From Eubacteriales bacterium (GTDB taxonomy: Bacteria; Bacillota; Clostridia; Peptostreptococcales; Anaerovoracaceae): a DNA stretch of 13,860 nt. Positions 6,489 to 12,465 of the stretch are shown one piece after another (the first letter of the stretch is position 1; every line of letters begins with the position of its first letter). The DNA is taken from positions 1 to 13,860 of the forward strand of contig JAQXNW010000071.1 in assembly GCA_029098205.1 (NCBI GenBank). The letters run 5' to 3'. A program made the translations under genes and the position numbers. The notes under the pieces are model-generated. The model was not told where the DNA came from. It saw only the letters and a program-made list of their open reading frames with translations, and made no database searches.

Positions 6489-7115
6489 TCAATTTCCGAA
6501 GATTTCCACCGCTCCCACCGGGCAGACCTTCACACAGCCTCCGCAGTGCAGGCAGTTCTCCTGACGAATGACCAGCGGCACAGTGTCTGTACGAATACAC
6601 TGCTGCGGACACACTTTCACGCAGGACTGACAGCCGATGCAAGCATCCGTGATAAAGTACCCTTCCTTCTTTTCAGCCGCGCCGCCGAATGTGAAGCCCG
6701 CCCTTTCAATGGGCTTTTTCGATAAGTCAAACCATTCACCGTTTCCCTCGTAAATCTGAAAAGCGGTCAGTGCTTTCATGGATTCTTCTGTGGGATAAAT
6801 CTCATGCATATATGGATTTTTCTTGAACAATTCCGGAATCTTTTCGTATCCAAGTTCCCGGACTTTTCCTCTGACGGATACGGCTGTGCTCTTCATGGTG
6901 CTTTCCCCTTTGATGGCGGTCAAAGCCAGGAACTTCCGTTTTTTCAGCCGGTCATAGAAGCTCTTTCCCTTTGCCGTAAGGAAATAAAGTCCGTTTTCAT
7001 CGCTGTCCATCATGTCAATGGCCGCGGTCACAGGCAGACCGTCATCATCCACCGTAGCAACAATCACTGTGTGGATAACATTCGAAATATATCCCAGATA
7101 GTCTTTTGCTGTCAT
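6489..7115 (-). CDS. FMN split-barrel (PNPOx-like) protein fused to a two-cluster 4Fe-4S ferredoxin domain
   Basis: 208 residues; ATG 7115 with GGAGGT at 7125-7130. Residues 1 to about 140 form a PNPOx-like FMN-binding barrel (VATVDDDGLPVTAAIDMM, then LYFLTAKGKSFYDRLKK). Residues about 150-208 carry two CxxCxxCxxxCP motifs: Cys159/162/165/169 and Cys188/191/194/198, the pattern of a 2[4Fe-4S] ferredoxin, with one extra Cys173. Such fusions are known in anaerobic Clostridia, where the iron-sulfur part presumably feeds electrons to the flavin; the substrate is not known. The gene is third in an operon, 33 nt behind the antiporter, and is likely under the same TetR control. Both parts are complete, and no residue of the cluster motifs is missing. 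Confidence 0.9.
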   Translation of the reverse strand: MTAKDYLGYISNVIHTVIVATVDDDGLPVTAAIDMMDSDENGLYFLTAKGKSFYDRLKKRKFLALTAIKGESTMKSTAVSVRGKVRELGYEKIPELFKKNPYMHEIYPTEESMKALTAFQIYEGNGEWFDLSKKPIERAGFTFGGAAEKKEGYFITDACIGCQSCVKVCPQQCIRTDTVPLVIRQENCLHCGGCVKVCPVGAVEIFGN

Positions 7116-7148
7116 TTACGTTTTACCTCCATGCATTGCTTTCCCGCT

Positions 7149-8360
7149 TTATCCGTTCACCTCTCCGGCCAGCTCAAACCCCCGCTTCGCTGCAAATACT
7201 GCAATGATCTCATTGATCACGGCCGCTGCTGCGATGGTTCCTTTGACAATGGACGCAAGATCAGGCCGGGTGCTTTCCAGCACACTGCACACGATGCCCG
7301 TAAAAACAAGCGAAACGCCGGAATGCGGAAGCAGCGTAAGACCCAGATACTTCCGGACCGTCTCCGGCATCTTCATAACCGACGCGCCGGCTCTGGCTCC
7401 ACAGTACTTACCGGCCGCCCGGGCTCCGATATAGATGAAGGTATATAGCCCAGCGCCAAGGATCAGATGGAAGTCGAGCGGTGCTCCCAGATCGACAATG
7501 GCCGCCAGAAGGCTGACCGCCAGAATCGGATGAAAATAGTCCGTCACCTGAGAAAGCTTCTCTTCCGGGATCATATTCGAGAAGGCAGCGGAAAAGGATA
7601 CTCCCATCAGCATATAATTAAGGGAAATCCCTGTAAAGACATAGACATTAAAAAACAAGCCGATCCCAGCTGTTACTGTGATGCCGATAAGAAGCACCGA
7701 AAGAACGGCAGTCCGGCTTTCTTTTTTCCGAAGAACCAATCCGGCCGCAAAGCCAGGCAGCAGGCCGATAGCGATCGGAAGAAATATCATCACCGGGATC
7801 ATATATAGTGGAACCGCGCCGCCGGATACCCGGCTGGCAATATACGAATTCACGGAGAAAAAGACGGCGATTCCGACCACGTCATCCAGCACAGCCATCG
7901 GAAGCAGCGTGTCCGTCACCGGACCCTTCGTGTGAAATTCCTGCACGATGGAAAGAGCCGGAGCCGGCGCCGTTGCCAGTGCGATCCCGCCAAAGGCCAG
8001 AGCCAAATAAAGCGGAATGCCCTGCTGCGCAAAAACCGCCGCGAACACAAGGCTGACAATGGCAAAGGTACCCAGCGACTGCGTGAGCGTCGTCACCATC
8101 AAGGCTTTGCCATAAGACCGGATTCTGTTCCAGATAAGTTCCGTCCCCAGCATCAGGCCGAAGGCGCACTGCATCCAGGTAATCACAATCTTGTACAATC
8201 CGGCGTCCAGCATTGACTGAGGCAGAACGCCCAGCGCGTGCGGCCCAAGAAGCATTCCCGCAATCAGCCAGCCCAGAATCGCCGGCATTTTCAGCTTCGA
8301 GATCAGCTTGCCGGAAAGCCAGGCAAGCGCCAGAACCAGTACCCACCGAACCAGCATCAT
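7149..8360 (-). CDS. CPA2-family cation:proton antiporter
   Basis: 403 residues, integral membrane protein with roughly 11-13 hydrophobic segments over its length, close to the bare Na+/H+ exchanger domain with no C-terminal TrkA/RCK part. Visible landmarks: an N-terminal pair of helices ending in PAILGWLIAGMLLGP (residues 26-40), an unwound-helix motif ATAPAPA (129-135), and VLDDVVGI with Asp159-Asp160. The Asp pair is the ion-binding signature of the NapA-like, usually electrogenic, members; KefB-type K+/H+ members have other residues there. The C-terminal KYLGLTLLPHSGVSL (338-352) is also typical. I infer Na+(or K+)/H+ exchange in pH and salt homeostasis, ion not determined. ATG 8360 overlaps the tetR stop by 4 nt (ATGA) with GAGG just upstream, so the two are translationally coupled. 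Confidence 0.9.
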   Translation of the reverse strand: MMLVRWVLVLALAWLSGKLISKLKMPAILGWLIAGMLLGPHALGVLPQSMLDAGLYKIVITWMQCAFGLMLGTELIWNRIRSYGKALMVTTLTQSLGTFAIVSLVFAAVFAQQGIPLYLALAFGGIALATAPAPALSIVQEFHTKGPVTDTLLPMAVLDDVVGIAVFFSVNSYIASRVSGGAVPLYMIPVMIFLPIAIGLLPGFAAGLVLRKKESRTAVLSVLLIGITVTAGIGLFFNVYVFTGISLNYMLMGVSFSAAFSNMIPEEKLSQVTDYFHPILAVSLLAAIVDLGAPLDFHLILGAGLYTFIYIGARAAGKYCGARAGASVMKMPETVRKYLGLTLLPHSGVSLVFTGIVCSVLESTRPDLASIVKGTIAAAAVINEIIAVFAAKRGFELAGEVNG

Positions 8361-8977
8361 CTGTCCTCATCCCTTTCCAATATGCCGTAAAAGAACACCG
8401 TGATCATCTTCCGGCAATATGCTTCTTTTATCTTTATCTTCTCGGCATCATCCGGCTGATTCAGATTTGCATTGTTCCACATCTCTTCTAGCATTCGGAA
8501 CAGCTCCTCTGCCTCTTCACGGGTGATATCATGCCGGATTTCCTTCCCCTCAAAAATCTTTCGGATAACCTCCCGATTCAGCACGTCCAGCTCCTGCCGC
8601 AGCAGAAGCACTTTTTCACGCACTGCCGTATCAGGGCCAGCCATGCACCGGCAGAACAGGATTCCGGAATCCGGATTGTCCCGAAAATACTGAATCCGCG
8701 CGTCAAAATAGGCGTCCATCAGATCCTCCGGCTGTCCGGACGCTTCCTTCACGCTGCTGCGGATACAGGAAGTCAATTCTTCCAGCGTTTTCTTCACGCA
8801 GGCCAGATACAGCGATTCCTTTGACGGGAAATAGTGATACATATTCCCTTTTGAAATGCCGCCTGCCTGGCAGATTACATTAATCGACGCCGCCTCGAAC
8901 CCATGCGCCGCAAATTCCCGAGTCGCTGCCGCCAGAATTTTCTCCTCTGCCGCCGCATGTTTTTCTGTCCGTTTCAT
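8357..8977 (-). CDS. TetR/AcrR-family transcriptional regulator
   Basis: 206 residues. The N-terminal HTH is clear: ILAAATREFAAHGFEAASIN (14-33), then VICQAGGISKGNMYHYFPSK (34-53), the canonical TetR recognition helix with YHYFPSKESLY. The remaining ~150 residues are the variable ligand-binding and dimerisation part; Cys109 and Cys111 (FCRCM) sit within it, and there are six cysteines in all. It leads the operon tetR-antiporter-flavin/FeS, so I infer that it represses this unit and itself. A palindrome at 9044-9061 beside the promoter -10 is the likely operator. The binding site for the ribosome is weak (AAGAGA about 7 nt upstream of ATG 8977), which fits low regulator level. The inducer cannot be read from the sequence. 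Confidence 0.92.
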   Translation of the reverse strand: MKRTEKHAAAEEKILAAATREFAAHGFEAASINVICQAGGISKGNMYHYFPSKESLYLACVKKTLEELTSCIRSSVKEASGQPEDLMDAYFDARIQYFRDNPDSGILFCRCMAGPDTAVREKVLLLRQELDVLNREVIRKIFEGKEIRHDITREEAEELFRMLEEMWNNANLNQPDDAEKIKIKEAYCRKMITVFFYGILERDEDR

Positions 8978-9043
8978 ATCAATCTCTTTTCAGTTTCTTT
9001 CTCAGCGGCCCTCTTGGAGCCTCCCGATCAAATCCACATATAA

Positions 9044-9061
9044 ATAGACCACTTAGTCTAT
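9044..9061. promoter_or_regulatory. Candidate TetR operator palindrome
   Basis: ATAGAC (9044-9049) and GTCTAT (9056-9061) are exact reverse complements with a 6-bp centre (CACTTA). It abuts the -10 box and covers the expected transcription start of the tetR operon, the usual place for a TetR-family operator. Confidence 0.65.
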
Positions 9062-9089
9062 ATTATAGCCATACGCTGCCATTTGTAAA
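9062..9089 (-). promoter_or_regulatory. Promoter of the tetR-antiporter-flavin/FeS operon
   Basis: On the minus strand, TTTACA (9089-9084) and a perfect TATAAT (9067-9062) are 16 bp apart. The start of transcription would be near 9055, inside the palindrome, leaving a leader of about 78 nt to ATG 8977. Confidence 0.7.
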
Positions 9090-9105
9090 TAAGCAAATGA
9101 ATAAG

Positions 9106-9141
9106 ACAAAAAATCCAGTCAATCCATACGGGATTGGCTGG
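9106..9141 (-). terminator. Terminator of the SPFH-RHH unit
   Basis: Minus strand: CCAGCCAATCC (9141-9131), loop, GGATTGACTGG (9125-9115), then ATTTTTTG (9114-9107). Eleven pairs including one G-T wobble. It lies 43 nt behind the RHH stop and just before the tetR promoter, insulating the two units. Confidence 0.85.
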
Positions 9142-9183
9142 AACGCATCCGATATTCAAAAAAATTGAGAGACATTGAGATAA

Positions 9184-9378
9184 TCAAGAAATATCAAGCT
9201 TCGGCGGCTCGTCCATATGCTCTGATACGTATTTTCCGTCTTTCTTCCTCTGTTTCACGCACTCTGTCAGAAGATATTCAATCTGCCCGTTCACGGACCG
9301 GAAATCGTCTTCCGCCCATGCGGCGATCGCGTTATACAGTTTTTCATTCAGCCGAAGCGGCACCTGTTTTTTTGCCAT
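9184..9378 (-). CDS. Arc/MetJ-type ribbon-helix-helix DNA-binding protein
   Basis: 64 residues; ATG 9378 with AAGGCG at 9385-9390. The fold is readable: beta strand KQVPLRL (4-10), helix A from NEKLYNAIAAWAEDD (11-25), then RSVNGQIEYLLTECVK (27-42), the typical second helix of Arc-like proteins with the SVNGQIE turn. The C-terminal 20 residues are charged and probably unstructured. Such proteins dimerise and insert a two-stranded sheet in the DNA major groove. It follows the SPFH gene after 106 nt that contain two hairpins, so it may be transcribed from the SPFH promoter with partial termination, or have its own. I infer that it regulates the SPFH promoter, which carries two TGATATCA boxes of RHH style. 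No toxin gene is next to it, so I do not call it an antitoxin. Confidence 0.85.
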   Translation of the reverse strand: MAKKQVPLRLNEKLYNAIAAWAEDDFRSVNGQIEYLLTECVKQRKKDGKYVSEHMDEPPKLDIS

Positions 9379-9390
9379 TTCATCGCCTTA

Positions 9391-9404
9391 TTGCATTCAT
9401 GCAA
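9391..9404. promoter_or_regulatory. Inverted repeat directly upstream of the RHH gene
   Basis: TTGCAT (9391-9396) and ATGCAA (9399-9404) with a 2-bp centre. It touches the ribosome binding site of the RHH gene, so it may be an operator for autoregulation or an mRNA hairpin limiting translation. It differs in sequence from the TGATATCA boxes of the SPFH promoter. Confidence 0.4.
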
Positions 9405-9412
9405 CTTATTTC

Positions 9413-9436
9413 AAAAGCGCAGGAAAAATCCTGCGC
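9413..9436 (-). terminator. Hairpin with T-run between SPFH and RHH genes
   Basis: GCGCAGGA (9417-9424) pairs perfectly with TCCTGCGC (9429-9436) around a 4-nt loop; on the minus strand it is followed by TTTTGAAAT (9416 downward). The T-run is short, so I expect partial termination, lowering RHH expression relative to SPFH. Confidence 0.6.
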
Positions 9437-9454
9437 GTACGTCTGCCTGCGGTT

Positions 9455-9478
9455 CCCGGATCGGGATCCGGATCCGGG
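9455..9478. other. GC-rich hairpin directly behind the SPFH stop
   Basis: CCCGGATC (9455-9462) and GATCCGGG (9471-9478) are perfect arms around an 8-nt loop. It sits 7 nt behind the SPFH stop and before the T-run hairpin at 9413-9436. No T-tract follows; it may protect the SPFH mRNA 3' end or act with the second hairpin. Confidence 0.5.
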
Positions 9479-9484
9479 CCCTGA

Positions 9485-10519
9485 TCAGTAGAGGCTCCCG
9501 GAATTCACGACCGGCTGCGCATCGCGGTTTCCGCAGAGAACAACCAGAAGATTGGAAACCATGGCCGCTTTCCGCTCCTCATCCAGATCCACGATATCTT
9601 TCTCGCTGAGTTTATCCAGCGCCATCTCCACCATGCCGACCGCGCCGTCAACAATCATTTTCCGTGCATCGATCACAGCCGATGCCTGCTGACGCTGCAG
9701 CATGGCCGCGGCGATCTCCGGAGCATATGCCAGATATGTGATTCTGGCTTCTGTGATCTCCAGTCCCGCATCCGCCACCTTGCTCTGAATCATTGCGCGG
9801 ATCCGTTCTGCAACCACCGTCGTCGACCCTCTGAGGCTTCCGTCATCGGCCTGCCCATCCCCTGTAGTATCAATATTCGGAGCGACGTCATACGGATAAA
9901 TCTTTACGATATCACGCACAGCAGCGTCCGCCTGCAGAGAAAGATATTCCTTGTAATTATCAACGTTGAATACCGCTTTCGCCGTATCATCGACCCTCCA
10001 GATCACAGCCACGGAAATCTCGATGGGATTTCCAAGCACATCATTTACCTTCTGCTTCGCATTGCTAAGGGTCATCGCCTTAAGAGAAATCTTTTTCGAA
10101 ACAGCATTCTCCGCTCTGGAAGAGGAAGACTGGCTCAGATACTTTGAAAAATATTTTTTGTTCTTATCCGCATCGTCCACATCCCCGCTCTGGCCCAGAT
10201 GAGTCTTCGCCGCCGGATTCACAGCCTGGCAGAATGGATTTACATAATAAAAGCCCGCGCCCTTCAGTGTGCCGATATATTTTCCGAACAAAGTCAGAAC
10301 CAATGCCTCCTGAGGCTTCAGGATCTTTAGTCCTGCAAATGGAACCCATCCGATGCACATCCAGATTATACCCGGAATGAAAAACAAAAGATAAGGAGAA
10401 TCCTCTTCGCCTCTGACGATTCCGGCAATAAAAAGAAATACCGAAGCAGCATAAAGCGCGATCCATAAAATCAGAAAGAGCATGCCGTTTCTTCGATTCG
10501 AGATAACCTTTTCTTCCAT
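9485..10519 (-). CDS. SPFH/band-7 (prohibitin homology) domain membrane protein
   Basis: 344 residues from ATG 10519, which has AAAGGAGAG about 7 nt upstream; a longer in-frame start at 10615 is rejected because it lies in the promoter -35. Two membrane segments are visible (about 12-33 and 41-66), then the SPFH domain: LKPQEALVLTLFGKYIGTLK (about 67-86), GAGFYYVNPF, then PIEISVAVIWRVDDTAKAVF and the helical QADAAVRDIVKIYPYD, ending in LQRQQASAVIDARKMIVDGA. The C-terminal half is alpha-helical and Ala/Glu/Arg-rich. SPFH proteins oligomerise on membranes and organise microdomains or hold other membrane proteins; no NfeD partner, which accompanies many of them, is adjacent. A Ser-rich, charged loop (SQSSSSRAEN) interrupts the domain. 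It heads a unit with an RHH regulator. Confidence 0.88.
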   Translation of the reverse strand: MEEKVISNRRNGMLFLILWIALYAASVFLFIAGIVRGEEDSPYLLFFIPGIIWMCIGWVPFAGLKILKPQEALVLTLFGKYIGTLKGAGFYYVNPFCQAVNPAAKTHLGQSGDVDDADKNKKYFSKYLSQSSSSRAENAVSKKISLKAMTLSNAKQKVNDVLGNPIEISVAVIWRVDDTAKAVFNVDNYKEYLSLQADAAVRDIVKIYPYDVAPNIDTTGDGQADDGSLRGSTTVVAERIRAMIQSKVADAGLEITEARITYLAYAPEIAAAMLQRQQASAVIDARKMIVDGAVGMVEMALDKLSEKDIVDLDEERKAAMVSNLLVVLCGNRDAQPVVNSGSLY

Positions 10520-10573
10520 TTCATACCTCTCCTTTCTGCCTTTCGTCTGCAGCGGCAGACGGTGCAGATATTT

Positions 10574-10598
10574 ATTTGATATCATTATGATATCAAAT
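10574..10598. promoter_or_regulatory. 25-bp perfect palindrome of two TGATATCA boxes over the SPFH promoter
   Basis: Arm ATTTGATATCAT (10574-10585), centre T (10586), then the exact reverse complement (10587-10598). Within it, two 8-bp palindromes TGATATCA sit at 10577-10584 and 10588-10595, centres 11 bp apart, one helical turn. It contains the -10 box. Tandem short palindromes one turn apart are what pairs of RHH dimers (Arc, MetJ) bind; I infer that the RHH protein at 9184-9378 is the ligand. Confidence 0.8.
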
Positions 10599-10615
10599 TG
10601 TGAGCCGGACGTCAA
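10587..10615 (-). promoter_or_regulatory. SPFH operon promoter
   Basis: Minus strand: TTGACG (10615-10610), 17-bp spacer, TATCAT (10592-10587). Transcription would begin near 10580, giving a leader of about 60 nt to ATG 10519. The -10 lies inside the palindrome, so a bound protein would block polymerase. Confidence 0.75.
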
Positions 10616-10680
10616 GCAAGTTCTTCCTTATTCATTCATCATGATCTTTACAATTTCTTTGTCTGTTTCCTTCATGCCTT

Positions 10681-10711
10681 CCCGGTCCGGCGCGGCGGGG
10701 CGCCGTCCGGG
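10681..10711. other. GC-rich hairpin behind the lyase-glutaredoxin genes
   Basis: CCCGG (10681-10685) pairs with CCGGG (10707-10711) and CGGCGC (10688-10693) with GCGCCG (10700-10705). It is in the right place to end the minus-strand lyase-glutaredoxin transcript, but only AAGGCATG follows there, so it is not a classical T-tract terminator; on plus a weak GCTTTCT follows. The rest of the 108-nt gap to the SPFH promoter holds nothing I can support. Confidence 0.5.
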
Positions 10712-10724
10712 GCTTTCTATGACG

Positions 10725-10976
10725 TTACTTAAGGATATCGCTTAAATCAAGGGTCAGGCTTCCGTCCTCCCGCTTAAAGCAGGGCACGCCCAGGCGGTCG
10801 GTGCCGCGGATGTCCGCGTACAGATCGCTGGTTTCCCGGATGTGCAGGTAGTTCAGAAGAGCCTCGTGGCAGGACAGATTATCCTGGAAGCTGACTTCCA
10901 CTCCAGCTGCGGTAAGCTGATTCAGAGAATACAAAGTATCCGGGCAAAGATGACTTCCGATAACGGTAATTTTCAT
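10725..10976 (-). CDS. Glutaredoxin-like thioredoxin-fold protein (CPDT)
   Basis: 83 residues; ATG 10976 with AAGGAG at 10986-10991. It opens with the strand KITVIGSHL leading to C11-P-D-T, a monothiol-type active site at the start of the first helix, and has the cis-proline loop GVPCF (63-67) with a second Cys66, plus Cys36. Length matches glutaredoxin-related proteins of Clostridia. The family reduces or binds thiols or mixed disulfides; whether it uses glutathione, which many Clostridia lack, is unknown. It is 39 nt behind the MalY/PatB-type lyase gene, in the same direction and without an intervening terminator, so I infer co-transcription and a shared role in cysteine/sulfide thiol chemistry. 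Confidence 0.8.
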   Translation of the reverse strand: MKITVIGSHLCPDTLYSLNQLTAAGVEVSFQDNLSCHEALLNYLHIRETSDLYADIRGTDRLGVPCFKREDGSLTLDLSDILK

Positions 10977-11015
10977 GTTGATTTTCTCCTTATTTTCACC
11001 AATCGCAATAATGTT

Positions 11016-12188
11016 TTATTCCAAACTGTCAACTGCGGCTCTAAGCTGCGCCATGGCTTTTTCCAGGGTCGCGCGGGGGCAGGCGGCGTTAAGGCGCATA
11101 TACCCGCTCAAGCTCCGGCCGAAGGTATATCCTTCGTTCAGCCCCAGCTTTGCCTTGTGGATAAAAAAGTCCCGAAGCTCTTCATTGTTCATGCCCAGCT
11201 CCCGGCAGTCCAGCCACATCAAATAGGTAGCATCCGGGCAGTTCAGTTTGATCTTAGGAATATACTTCGCGCAGTAATCACAGACATAGTCAAAGTTGTC
11301 CGATAAGTAGACCAGCAGCTGATCCAGCCACTCCTCGCCTTCCCGATATGCAGCCTCCATGGCTACGGAGCTGAACGCATTGTTTCGGTGGATATCCATT
11401 CCGAACCAGAACTTATCAAAGACAACCTTCATTTCCGCGTTGGGGAAGATGATGGTGCTTGCCTGAAGTCCAGCCAGATTGAATGTCTTGGTCGCAGACA
11501 CGCAGGTGATGACCTTTCCGGCAATTTCCGAGGACAGAGTGGCCACCGGGGTATGGTGCTTGCCGTGGAAAATCAGGTCGGAGTGAATTTCGTCGGAAAC
11601 AAGCAGCGTGTCATTCTCGATGCAGAGCTCTGCCATTTTCTTAAGGTCGGCCGGATCCCATACGATGCCCAGAGGGTTATGCGGATTGCACAGAAGAAAA
11701 ATGCTGCACTCCTTCACCTTTTCGGCAAAATCATCGAAATCCACATGCCAGGTTCCGTTTTCCTCCACCATCTTGTTCTCCACCACCGTTCGATCCCAGG
11801 CTTCCACTACATCGTAGAATTCGGAGTAAACCGGAGTCTGAATCAGGACCTTGTCATTGTCCTTGCTGAACAGCTTGACGATGGAAGACATGGCGGACAC
11901 AACGCCGATGCTCCAGCTCATCATCGCAATGTCGGGCTTCCAGTTGTTTCGCTTCACTTCCCATTCCTGGACAGCTTCAAAATAGCTGGCCGGGCGGGAT
12001 GTGTATCCCCAGATGCCTTCTTCTGCCTTTGCCTTGCATGCGTCGATAATGGGCTGCGCAGTACGGAAATCCATATCCGCCACCCAAAGCGGAATTACAT
12101 CATCTGTACTGAATCTCTGAACACGCTCGTCATACTTGGCAGAGCGGTTGGCGCTGCGGCCAATTACTTCATCAAAATTGTATTTCAC
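11016..12188 (-). CDS. MalY/PatB-family PLP-dependent C-S lyase (cystathionine beta-lyase type)
   Basis: 390 residues from GTG 12188, with AAGGAG six nt upstream; this gives MKYNFDEVIGRSANRSAKYD, the family's normal beginning and length. The reading extends upstream to 12299 but through the promoter and leader, and the ATG overlapping the GTG is followed at once by a stop. Fold-type I aminotransferase landmarks: IPLWVADMDF (32-41), GYTSRP (61-66), CNPHNPLG (167-174), SDEIHSDL (198-205), Schiff-base Lys234 in SATKTFNLAGLQ, and Arg365/Arg372 in GYMRLNAACPR for the substrate carboxylate. The enzyme cleaves cysteine-S-conjugates or cystathionine to pyruvate, ammonia and a thiol (homocysteine, or H2S from cysteine). 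Cytoplasmic. A divergent XRE regulator probably controls it; the MalY branch is also known to interact with regulators. Confidence 0.92.
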   Translation of the reverse strand: MKYNFDEVIGRSANRSAKYDERVQRFSTDDVIPLWVADMDFRTAQPIIDACKAKAEEGIWGYTSRPASYFEAVQEWEVKRNNWKPDIAMMSWSIGVVSAMSSIVKLFSKDNDKVLIQTPVYSEFYDVVEAWDRTVVENKMVEENGTWHVDFDDFAEKVKECSIFLLCNPHNPLGIVWDPADLKKMAELCIENDTLLVSDEIHSDLIFHGKHHTPVATLSSEIAGKVITCVSATKTFNLAGLQASTIIFPNAEMKVVFDKFWFGMDIHRNNAFSSVAMEAAYREGEEWLDQLLVYLSDNFDYVCDYCAKYIPKIKLNCPDATYLMWLDCRELGMNNEELRDFFIHKAKLGLNEGYTFGRSLSGYMRLNAACPRATLEKAMAQLRAAVDSLE

Positions 12189-12220
12189 ATCTGTCTCCTT
12201 ATTGCTGTCATCGGTCATTC

Positions 12221-12249
12221 GGATCAGGCTGTTTACCGTCGCCTGATCC
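12221..12249. promoter_or_regulatory. Perfect 9-bp inverted repeat in the lyase leader
   Basis: GGATCAGGC (12221-12229) and GCCTGATCC (12241-12249) around 11 nt. It lies between the predicted lyase transcription start and its ribosome binding site, without a T-tract, so it may be an operator downstream of the promoter or a leader hairpin in the mRNA. Confidence 0.6.
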
Positions 12250-12263
12250 CTTTGTCTGCTATA

Positions 12264-12291
12264 AAGATACCGCAATTTCAGAAATTGTCGA
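12264..12291 (-). promoter_or_regulatory. Probable lyase promoter with internal palindrome
   Basis: Minus strand: TCGACA (12291-12286), 16-bp spacer, TATCTT (12269-12264), a moderate match. The spacer and -35 edge hold the 15-bp perfect palindrome CAATTTCAGAAATTG (12273-12287), so a dimeric regulator bound there would compete with polymerase. Confidence 0.5.
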
Positions 12292-12355
12292 ACGCGCAAA
12301 GTTTCTTATGGCGAAACATTTTTTGCCATTTGTTTCCTGTGAGTGCTTTTTATTC

Positions 12356-12384
12356 TTGATTTCGGGATTTTCGAACCGTATAAT
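12356..12384 (+). promoter_or_regulatory. Promoter of the XRE regulator gene
   Basis: TTGATT (12356-12361), 17-bp spacer, perfect TATAAT (12379-12384). Transcription would begin near 12391, which excludes the upstream in-frame ATG 12343 as the start and supports GTG 12466. Confidence 0.7.
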
Positions 12385-12465
12385 TTTAAACTACGAAGAA
12401 ATTTAACGGATTTTTATATTTTCAGGAAACTATACCGGCTGCAGGAATGGAAAGAAGGATTCGCT

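Noticed and set aside
9184..9378. RHH protein as the antitoxin of a toxin-antitoxin pair
   Set aside because: No small toxin-like gene is adjacent; the neighbour is a membrane SPFH protein and the best operator is at that gene's promoter.
10520..10615. N-terminal extension of the SPFH protein to ATG 10615
   Set aside because: The extension spans the -35, -10 and palindrome; ATG 10519 has a good AAAGGAGAG site.
10628..10675. 15-codon minus-strand ORF (MKETDKEIVKIMMNE) before the SPFH promoter
   Set aside because: Very short, ribosome binding site too close, and no promoter; perhaps a remnant, but nothing supports expression.
12189..12299. N-terminal extension of the C-S lyase to ATG 12299
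   Set aside because: It would include the promoter and the leader inverted repeat; GTG 12188 has AAGGAG at proper distance and gives the normal family length of 390.
12343..12465. N-terminal extension of the XRE regulator to ATG 12343
   Set aside because: ATG 12343 lies upstream of the TTGATT-17-TATAAT promoter and the extra 41 residues are not part of the HTH family.
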